64,000 nt of DNA, from assembly GCA_002633025.1 (NCBI GenBank), contig NMRB01000831.1, positions 170,570 to 234,569 of the forward strand, given 5' to 3'. The notes beneath the pieces were generated by a model. That model did not search any database. It was not told where the DNA came from and worked only from the letters and a program-made list of their open reading frames with translations. This stretch comes from Notospermus geniculatus (taxonomy: Eukaryota; Nemertea; Pilidiophora; Heteronemertea; Lineidae). Shown here piece after piece: positions 51,601-60,400 of the stretch; positions within the stretch are counted from its first letter, which is position 1; each line of letters begins with the position of its first letter. Made by a program: the position numbers and the translations under genes.

Positions 51601-54600
51601 ACGATGAATTGGACGACGAAACTCTGAGCCAGTCACTTTTCACGGACGATGAGAAGACCAAGAAAAGTGACTCAACGGCCTCTGTTCCAAAGGATGACAA
51701 CAAAAAAGAGATAAAAGACGAAAGAGTTACGGAGGAACAAGCCATGGATATTATAGAAGCAGCGGACAAGGAGTAGTGCCATCTTATTGCTATGTGTGAC
51801 AATTTACTATGGAACTTCCCTTTAGCGGTTTTACATTTTCCTAATCCTCCACCAATATTTTTGATTCCTTACAATAATATAATGTTTCAACTATATTTCC
51901 AGTGTCGACTTCGTCACTAATCAAACCATTACCAATGCCCAAAAGAAGACACTGCAGTGTCGTCAGTCGTCACACAGCAGAAGCTAAAAGGCAGAGGCGG
52001 CATAGGAGACGCCACCAAAATGAACCGTCGTTGTCGGTTGCTGTGGACAAACATGACATTGGTACAATGTCACAGGTTTGTCCCCATTGTTCTGCTCTAA
52101 AATGGAAAAACGAAACGCCTTCACTTTGCTGTGCCTCCGGCCGTGTTAACCTGGAACGACCTCCAGAACCACCCCCATTGCTGAAATCCTTGATTGAAGG
52201 TCATGACCAGGATTCGAAACATTTCATGGACAACCTTGGGCGCTTCAATGCCTGCTTTCAAATGACATCGTTTGGAGCCAATCCTGTGCGTGAAAATGGA
52301 TTCATGCCAACATTTAAGGTCCATGGCCAGGTTTATCACCTAGCAGGTTCACTGCTGCCCATCCAGAGTGAAACCCCGAAATTTCTGCAGATATACTTCA
52401 TTAATGACAGGGAACAGCAGGCTGCACAACGCTCGAACATTTTTCCGACATTGAAAAATAATCTCATACTCAAACAACAAACAAAAAGGTCACTGCAATG
52501 CAATTTTACGCATACAGGATGATGAGTAGAGAAAATGGGTTCAACTTGCTAACCAGGTCAAAGACCCTAGGGCAGCAGTTCTGGGTTGACATGTACGTCA
52601 AGATTGAAAATGAACGTCTGTCGTACCTGGCGAACAATCAAAAGCAACTTCGTGCAGACCAGTACGTTCATCTCCGAGACGCATTGAACCATGACAATTC
52701 TGCAACAAATATTGGCCAACCAGTAATTCTGCCATCTAGCTTTACAGGTGGGCCACGTTATATGCACGAACGAGCGCAAGATGCAATGTGTTACGTGCGA
52801 TCTTTCGGACGGCCAGACCTATTCATCACGTTTACATCAAACCCAAAGTGGGAAGAAATTACACGTGAATTACAACCTAATCAAACGGCGCAGGACAGAC
52901 ATGACATAACGGCCCGTGTCTTTCGTCTGAAACATAAGGCACTCATGGACGTTTTGATCAAAGACCAGATATTTGGTGCTGTTCGAGCACACATTTATTC
53001 CATTGAGTGGCAAAAGCGGGGTCTTCCGCATGCACACATCTTGCTCTGGCTAAATGAAAACCTGTCTCCTGAAGACATTGACAAATATGTTTCAGCAGAA
53101 CTGCCTGACAAGGAATCAGACCCCATTCACTTTGAGATAGTGAGGAACAATATGATTCATGGACCATGTGGACCACTAAACCGTTCGAGTCCATGCATGA
53201 AAGACGGCTTCTGTACGAAGAACTATCCAAAGCCTCTTCTTCGTGAAACACAAACAGGGCACGATGGCTACCCTTTATACAAAAGGACATCACCTGAAGA
53301 TGGAGGTTTCACGACAACCTTGAAAATCCATGGGAAGGAGGTTGAAGTAGACAACAGGTGGGTTGTCCCACACAATCCCCTCCTTTGCCGTATCTTCAAG
53401 GCCCACATAAATGTGGAAGTATGCACTTCCATAAAAAGCATCAAGTATGTGTGCAAGTACATTTGCAAAGGCTCCGATATGGCTGTATTCCAAGTGCAAC
53501 AAAATGGCCAACCCATTAATGAGATTCAGCAGTACCAAATTGGCCGTTATGTAAGCACAAATGAGGCTATCTGGCGCATTCTCGGATTCCCAATTCATGA
53601 GCGATACCCGAACGTGGTACACCTCAGTGTTCATTTAGAAAATGGACAACGGGTCTACTTCACGAATGAAACCGCTTCAGCGAAAGCTGCAGAACCTCCA
53701 CAGACCACACTCACGGCGTTCTTTAGTGTCTGCCAATCGGACAGCTTCGCCAGTACGTTGATGTACAATGAAGTCCCACGATACTACACATGGGATTCAC
53801 AGAAGAAAGAATGGCGGCGTAGAGTTCGTGGTTCTCAAGTTCCAGGACAGGATGCCGTTAGGAGTTCTGACGCATTAGGAAGAGTCTACACGGTTCATCC
53901 AAGTCAAGGGGAATGTTGCTATTTGAGATTGCTGTTGCATACGAAACGAGGACCGACAAGTTTTGCTGCACTTCGTACTGTAGATGGCCAGGAGTACAGC
54001 ACCTACCGTGAAGCATGCAATGCTCTTGGACTTCTGGAAGACGACAATCTCTGGCAAAATACAATGGAAGAAGCTGTGCTCTGTCGCTCACCATCCACAA
54101 TTCGCGATATATTCGCATTGCTCTTGCACCTCTGTGAACTATCGAATCCGGTGAAACTGTGGGAAAAATTCCGCGAGGCCATGGCAGAGGATATTCTCCA
54201 CAAACAGAGACAACTCAATCACGGACTAGACATCGCCTTCACAGACTCGATATTCAATGCTGCTCTGATCAGAATTGAGGACAAACTTCTATCCTTGCCA
54301 GGAGGGAAGTCTGTGCAGACATATGGCCTACCCGAAGTCCAGAGAGCTGACAACTCTTTGATTCGAGAAATCATTCGTGAAACCAGTTACGACAAGGCAG
54401 AAATGACTCAAATTGTTGCTTCAAGGTCTCATTCCCTCACACCGGATCAAGAGGAAGTGTACAATAGACTATGCCACCTAACTAGCAATGAAATTCCAAA
54501 AATAGTGTTCCTGGATGCACCCGGAGGTACAGGCAAAACATACCTCATTAACCTGATCCTTGCCAAAGTTAGATTGTCGAATAAAATAGCAATCGCAGTC

Positions 54601-57057
54601 GCACCATCAGGCATAGCAGGCACACTTCTAAAAGGAGGCAGAACAGCACATTCCACATTCAAATTGCCACTCAATCTTGCATCCTCAGAAAAACCTACGT
54701 GCAACGTCAGAAACGGGTCGGGCTTGGGCGAGCTCCTAAAACAGACATCGCTAATAGTGTGGGACGAGTGCACGATGTCTCATAAAAAAGCGTTTGAGGC
54801 ACTGGACGCAACGTTGAGAGATCTTCGTCAGTGTGATCGACCAATGGGTGGAGTAACTGTCCTACTTGCAGGAGACTTCAGACAAACATTGCCCATTATT
54901 CGACGTGGAACCAGAGCAGACCAGATCAATGCGTGCCTCAAGTCTTCATACCTGTGGAAGACCGCATGTATTGAACAAATGACACTGTCCACAAATATGC
55001 GAGTGCATCTGAACGGAGATCCAGCTGCTCAAGTCTTTGCCGAACAGCTGCTGCGAATTGGGGATGGACGAATAGAACCCGATCCTGATGATGATCTAAT
55101 CTCCTTGCCAGAAAACTTTGGCACCGCTGTGAAAACCCCAGACGACCTCATTGACGCAGTCTTTCCGGACCTGAACCACAACTACAATCGTGACGGTTGG
55201 TTGTCTCAACGAGCTATTCTGGCTCCACGGAATGACGTTGTTTGTAAACTCAATCAAGCGCTACCTTGATCGTCTCCCAGGCGAACAAACTGTCTACAAA
55301 TCCGTAGACACCATTCCTGATGTGGATCAATCCGTACATTATCCGACTGAGTTTTTGAACTCCCTCAACCCACCAGGCATGCCACCACATGAACTAATAT
55401 TGAAGCGAGGATGTTCAATTATGTTGCTTCGGAATTTGGATCCACCAAAACTCTGCAATGGTACACGTTTAATCGTAACAAATCTGCAGAACTACCTGAT
55501 TGAGGGTACTATTGCGAATGGTGAATTCGCTGGCCAGAGGGTCATGATTCCTCGAATACCACTTCTTCCAAGTGACTGTCCATTCCAATTTAGACGCTTG
55601 CAATTTCCTGTGGCACTGTCATTTGCAATGACAATTAACAAGTCTCAAGGACAGACTATGTCCTTGGCAGGCCTTTTCCTAGAATCACCATGCTTCTCGC
55701 ATGGACAGCTGTACGTAGGATGCTCACGAGTAGGAAAACCAGACTCCTTATTCTTTTACCTGGAGAATCAAGAATCTGCCAAAACAAAGAATGTAGTCTA
55801 CCATGAAGTTTTGTAGATGCGTGGATATCATAATCCATGGAAGCAGCAGTTAGCCTATGGTAATGAAAGTTTCACTTCACGCAAAGAACAATAATTAATA
55901 GCACAGTAAAACTAAACAATTTCTTCACATACGTCTCATTGTCAGTCTTTATATAAATTTACAGACCCTGAAATCATTAAAATACGTAAGTATCAATAGA
56001 TATTCACCCATCTGGCGTCATGTGACGGGTACTTTGCTAGTTGAATATAAGAGGCACAAACGGAGAAAGGATAAGTTAATCACAACAGCGAATTCGTTAC
56101 ATCGGGTCTGGAATGTCTCTCTCACCGTGAGAACGTTACAGCGTTTATGGTTATAGCGTGTTTTGGGCGCCATATTTGTGCCACTCGAATGAAACTCACG
56201 GTATAGATTTGCAATGAATTCTGGGTACTTTTTCTCTCGCGGGCGCGTGTTGTGTTAAAGCGCTCCGCGCGGCCGGCTTCGCCGGCCGCGCTGCGCGTAA
56301 TATGAAAATGTCCAACGACATGTGAGCGCGCAGCGCGTCTGGGTCGGGGGGAGACCCCCATTGTTTTGTCCCTTTTTGCTCTGGGGCGGCATTTGCCCCC
56401 TGCCCCCCTTAGCTACGCCCCTGCCTACAGCCTAAATGACTACCCTACATGTACAAAAAATGGCAGTGAGGGTAATGTATTTGAAGAGAAAACTAGTTCA
56501 GAGCAAATCAGAGTTGTTCGAGATTATAGTTACATGTAGGCCTACGTATGTATTGAGGTAATGCACCATGTACTGAAATATAAAAAAATATCATGCTCAT
56601 TTCATCTCCCTGAATCAACTCTGAACAACTCATTTAGCACTTCACTACAATACATGTAGACTGGAATTCCATTCAATGACATCATGACACAAAATATGCA
56701 CATGGTGTTGGGCACTTGATGTCATAATGACTTCAATTTCTGCCATGAAGTGTTTAAATGACGTGTCATCCATTTGCACATAATGTACATGTACATGAAA
56801 TGTATACAAATATACGCCCAACATGCCACTTCAAAAAGTAACTTTGACCATATTTCTTTGAAGATGGCAAGGCAATTGCTTGAGAAATCTGAACAGATTC
56901 GTCCCAGGCACCTCAGTGCTGGCAGCCATACAAGGAAACAAACAGCAGCCAAAAGAAATTGTCTGGTTGGTCTATCACTTTGGAAATTGCAGCTGTCATA
57001 CTACTGGTGAACATTTGGCTGTGCTCATCACTGCCAGAGCTTCAAATCAGGTTATGA
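48693..57057 (+). CDS. Candidate two-exon gene for a 65-aa single-pass membrane protein
   Basis: Exon 1 48693-48758 codes MSAYGYENIGAEKPLFGEAK-PQ and ends CAG|gtgaga. Exon 2 56926-57057 begins after tgctggcag and codes PYKETNSSQKKLSG, then a membrane helix (WSITLEIAAVILLVNIWLCS) and a short tail ending LQIRL-stop. Both exons join in phase 0, giving 65 aa; AATAAA at 57146-57151 lies 89 bases after the stop. The product would be a small tail-anchored-like or single-pass protein of unknown role. I do not recognise a family. The 8.2 kb intron contains the entire Helitron. Support is splice signals, phase, hydrophobicity and poly(A) signal only; the acceptor has a weak pyrimidine tract, so this is a moderate-confidence prediction. 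Confidence 0.4.
49851..49894. repeat. Perfect 17-bp stem inverted repeat in the Helitron
   Basis: acacccgaaccatggag (49851-49867) is followed after a 10-base loop by ctccatggttcgggtgt (49878-49894), its exact reverse complement. Confidence 0.85.
49956..50078. repeat. Direct repeat of ~47 bp in the Helitron 5' region
   Basis: gtgtctcagtgttgaagacg..aactcctgtg..actacacctggggacga appears at 49956-50002 and again from 50003; the second copy has aaatttgaatttgaattt inserted before gactacacctgggacga. Confidence 0.8.
51216..51776 (+). CDS. Helitron accessory ORF, 186 aa, unrecognised
   Basis: Intact frame on the same strand as the Rep/helicase gene and 125 bases before it. N-terminal half (residues about 1-95) is predicted helical, with MIEQAFDTLLRKTEMMHKQL and heptad-like spacing; the middle (95-125) is Thr/Pro/Arg-rich (TTPPRKQQG); residues 125-186 are acidic and Ser-rich (FDDDELDDETLSQSLFTDDE, then KKSDSTASVPKDDNKKE). 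ATG 51216 directly follows ctgtttttcag, a good splice acceptor, so a 5' non-coding exon is possible. An upstream in-frame ATG (51198) would add MHSVFQ. No enzyme motif, zinc finger or OB-fold signature seen; basic-to-acidic layout could suit a DNA- or protein-binding partner of Rep. It is not OTU, RPA or a protease by eye. Confidence 0.6.
   Translation: MSKNENLPSQCQAVSVITEIKRMKEFIPRDLAYIQVKDKTYSMLPKTIDMIEQAFDTLLRKTEMMHKQLCSDVRAHRQLETKYNQMMRHHRTATPTTGVRTTPPRKQQGCSPLLQTPVKPAQPFSLFDDDELDDETLSQSLFTDDEKTKKSDSTASVPKDDNKKEIKDERVTEEQAMDIIEAADKE
51902..55816 (+). pseudogene. Helitron Rep/PIF1-helicase gene with two frame breaks
   Basis: Three overlapping frames together cover a full Helitron transposase. 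51902-52522 holds the N-terminal zinc-finger-like segment (CPHCSALKWKNE ... CC) and the GRFNACFQMTSFGAN and HGQVYHLAGSLLP blocks. 52498-55269 holds the Rep domain (GLPHAHILLWL, HUH histidines at 53029 and 53035; Y2 tyrosines in KYVCKYICKG at 53446 and 53458) and the helicase start (DAPGGTGKTYL Walker A at 54518; VWDECTMSHK Walker B at 54757; LLAGDFRQTLPII). 55190-55816 holds the helicase end (ITINKSQGQT-like TINKSQGQTMSLAG and YVGCSRVGK). Frame changes fall at about 52470-52520 and 55245-55265. No internal stop otherwise, so the copy is young. ATG 51935 is the first standard start; tatatttccag precedes 51902. Confidence 0.85.
56041..56925. other. Repeat-rich stretch right of the Helitron
   Basis: Contains a GC-rich hairpin at about 56266-56296 (cgcgcggccggc-ttc-gccggccgcg) and a repeat 'tatgaaaatgtcca.cgacatg.gagcgcgcagcg..tcggggggaga' that also occurs at about 48789-48850. 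No exon supported besides the candidate exon starting at 56926. Confidence 0.5.
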
Positions 57058-57145
57058 GATTCATGATCTATCAACAGAAGAAATGAAAGTAGACCAATTT
57101 TGACCGCTGACTGTACTCCCATTAAGTTAGTTACTTCTTTATCAG

Positions 57146-57151
57146 AATAAA
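57146..57151 (+). terminator. Poly(A) signal AATAAA after the candidate 65-aa gene
   Basis: AATAAA in atcagaataaaatgc, 89 bases after the stop at 57057. Confidence 0.4.
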
Positions 57152-57479
57152 ATGCATTAACCACTCTGGGCAGTTTATGTATGACCCAAGTTTCTGACAG
57201 TCAGCTGTGTCTCAATGACAAGTGATATCACATGCATGCATGGACTTCCCCTTCACCGCATCCTGAGGTAATCAGTATCGTTTGGTCCCCTCGACACTCA
57301 TCCTGAGAATCTCAGGTCATTTACGGTCGTACCCTCCCTCTGAACCAAGCGTGAGTTGGGGAGCCGGTTGTGAAGACCCTGGGTGCGAGGATGCTCGACA
57401 CTGGGAGTGCTAAAACCACCAAATACCTTCACCATCTTGACAACAGAAACACAACAATGGTAGCTGATATCACATCATA

Positions 57480-60400
57480 TCATTCCTTCTCTGTAGCATC
57501 TCTCATTCCCTTCTTCTTTGAACTGTAATAACCGTACTTCAGTTTGGCCAGTTTTTTCAGCCACTGGTACTCCTCCTCTAACTTAGCACTTGGCTTCGGA
57601 TCCATGTCAATAAATCCACGTAGAAATTCAAAATAGTTCCCGTATTCATCACAAACGATGTTGCTCTTGTCGCTTGCAGACATGGCTTCTCTGAAAATCA
57701 GAGGGAATTTTATTAATATTGGTATGATAAACCTACTAAATGTGTGGCAGTCTAGGAAAACCTGTTGGATGTCGCTGAATGATCAACAATCGCTGTTGAA
57801 TTGCCCGTGCATTTATCTGCTACTGTTTACCTGTCACAGAGTACATTTGTGACCCGCTCTGGCAAAAGCAGTCGTATGTCGCTCAGAAGTTGAGCCTCAA
57901 CAAACTAAGATTAAGATGACACCAGGAGAGAATACAAGAAATAGATTATTTCAGATTTCATAATAGCCAGACAATACTGAAAGTGACAAATATTTGGTCT
58001 CAACCTGCCAAGCTGGGAGCGTCATGCGACTGGTTTCACCAGAGCGGGTCACATTTCAGCTATTGAAATGTGCGGGTTCACCAAGGCCATTAACACTTTC
58101 CTCAAATGTGACAGGTTTTCCTAGACCACCTGACAAATATGAACACAAGTTGAGGTGGTTCGCCCTCTTGACAAGAGCATAGGAAACCCTAGCAAACACC
58201 ATCCCGCACAGTGGAAGGCAACCGAAAACATGGCCGACCAAAGTGGATCCGGATGGACGGTGTTAAAATTGGACAGGACGAAAGACAGAAGATCTGATCA
58301 GCCTCGTAGAGGACAGAACAACATGATGCCGGCTGTACTTACTCTGAGGTTAAAGGTCGTAGGGTAATCATTATTGCACAAAGTCGAATTGTATTGAAAA
58401 TCCTATACTGTCGCACCTGAAGTAAAAAACAACAACATGATCACAAACAGTCAAGTTAGAATTTCATTCGTTTAATGAAATTAAACAACTGTCTCTCCAG
58501 AAACCTGGCTCTCAGCAGTTCCTCCAATGTCCAAAACATTTGGATGCTGTACCTTTGCTGCAGCATACTGCATCGTATTTTCATCCATGCCATCTGGAAT
58601 GGAAGCCCAGTCATCCGTGAATGGCCCTTCTGGGGAGAATTTGATGCTGCAATGGTCAAAAAAATACTTGTTCGTGTCAGAATCTACCCAGCTGGTAAAT
58701 TCCACAGATTTGAAACTTTCTATAATGTAGCACTGTTACAAGATGGCTCATAAAGTGAACTCGATAGAAACCCTGCATATCCCACTTACCCATCCTGTGG
58801 ATTTTCCTGAAGATGGCGCCTGAGTTTTTTGTACAATTTGTGTGTCAAACGAATGTCTTCTGGTCCAAAATAAAATACACTGTGTAACAAATCGGATAAA
58901 ATGCATCCATCTGGCAGCTCATCATCACACATATTATCACAAGAGCCTGAAAGAAATACAGCATTAATTTATACATTCCACGGATTAAAATCGGGCAACT
59001 AAATTTACAGCAGAAGGAAACTTAAGTGTCCTACAGTACAGGTCACAATTGACATCCCTAAATTCGCGTAAGTTACACGTAACTTATGCAACAACTCATG
59101 AGCTGTGTTACGCGTAACTTACGAGGTGAGTTACGCGAATTTCGCTAGCTACGCAGTGAATTACGAGGCGAGTTACGCAATTTTGGCGAGTTATGCAGTG
59201 AGTTACGCGAAACCAAAGCCGTGAGTTACGTGTAAGTTACTTGTAACTTACGAGTAACTTACGCGAAGCCGTAGGGATGTCAATTGTGACCTGTACTGTA
59301 AGACCGGCTGCAGTACTGAGGATCGAACCTGGAACCTGACTGTGAGCTATATTTGTACATTTGTATTTGATTTTCCATCGAGGCCGAAGCCATAGCATTA
59401 TTGGCCCTGGTAAGTACGGAAGAGGCCATCTCAAGCTACTCATGTTCCTCACTTGGGTCTTTTACTTGCCCTTGCAAGGGCACAAGGTACATCAGGCGCG
59501 GATCCAGAGGGGGGCGCATCGGGTACGCGCCTCCCCTTTTGGCCAACAAATCTGTAAAATCGACCATGAAATTCTGGAACTGGGCGCAAACTTTAATGTT
59601 CCTAGCGCAGGGCGCCCCCTCTTTTCCCAAATCCTGGATCCGCCCCTGCTTATTGCCCCATGCGACAGACGTGAAGAGCCAGTGATGATTAATCCCAGGC
59701 TGGATTCGAACCAGTACCTTACCTTCCGCTTACTAAGCGGACGTGATAACCACTAGGCTATCAAGGCTCACCGATATTTCTGCCTTCTATTCTGACTTAC
59801 CTGTTCTGTTGCATGTGACATTCCACTTGCGACAACCTTTTCTTCTGGAACGATTATCAGTGTTGCTATCACAGTTTACATGGGTCAGCACCTTACGTAA
59901 GATATCCACCAAAGATTCCTCCACTCTGAAACAGGAAGATCTCATGAACTCATCACTGAAGAACCTCCATGCCCCACTAACCACAAATGACCAGCAGATC
60001 ACAGGAACCTCCATCAGGAGGTATATCTGCCATGAGATAAAGATCTCCATCAGGAGGTACCTCCGCTAGGAGATACCGGTATTCACTTGTGAGCCAGGAG
60101 ATCAAGGGGACATTGAAATCCGACACAATACCTATTTGATTCAACAGAAGTCATGCCACCATACAATACAAGACAGAGGTTCTAGAACTCGCGTATTTCA
60201 TCAAAGCTCAGCAAAGAAACCTAGCACAGTCTCAATTCTCATTTCTTACTTGTGAGATCCACCCATTCCAAAATACTGACGGAGTTCACTTATCGGAAAG
60301 CTGCTGCTATTTTCATCATAGACAAGAAAGCCATCCTGTAATGAGACCAGTTATTATGATTACAAAACTCACCAGTTCTTGAACTCATGTGGCTTTATTC

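Larger units (their letters stand above)
49201..56040 (+). mobile_element. Helitron transposon with both termini, 6840 bp
   Basis: 5' end TCTAGATACATATATAAAAG (Helitron 5' ends start TC followed by an AT-rich run) and 3' end ...gacgggtactttGCTAG with CTAG terminus. A short hairpin cgtca-tg-tgacg sits 12-24 bases before the CTAG. The element lies between A (49200) and T (56041), the expected AT insertion target with no duplication. Inside are a long non-coding 5' region (49201-51200), an accessory ORF (51216-51776) and the Rep/helicase gene (51902-55816). Rolling-circle elements like this move through a HUH nuclease and a PIF1-type helicase. Confidence 0.88.
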
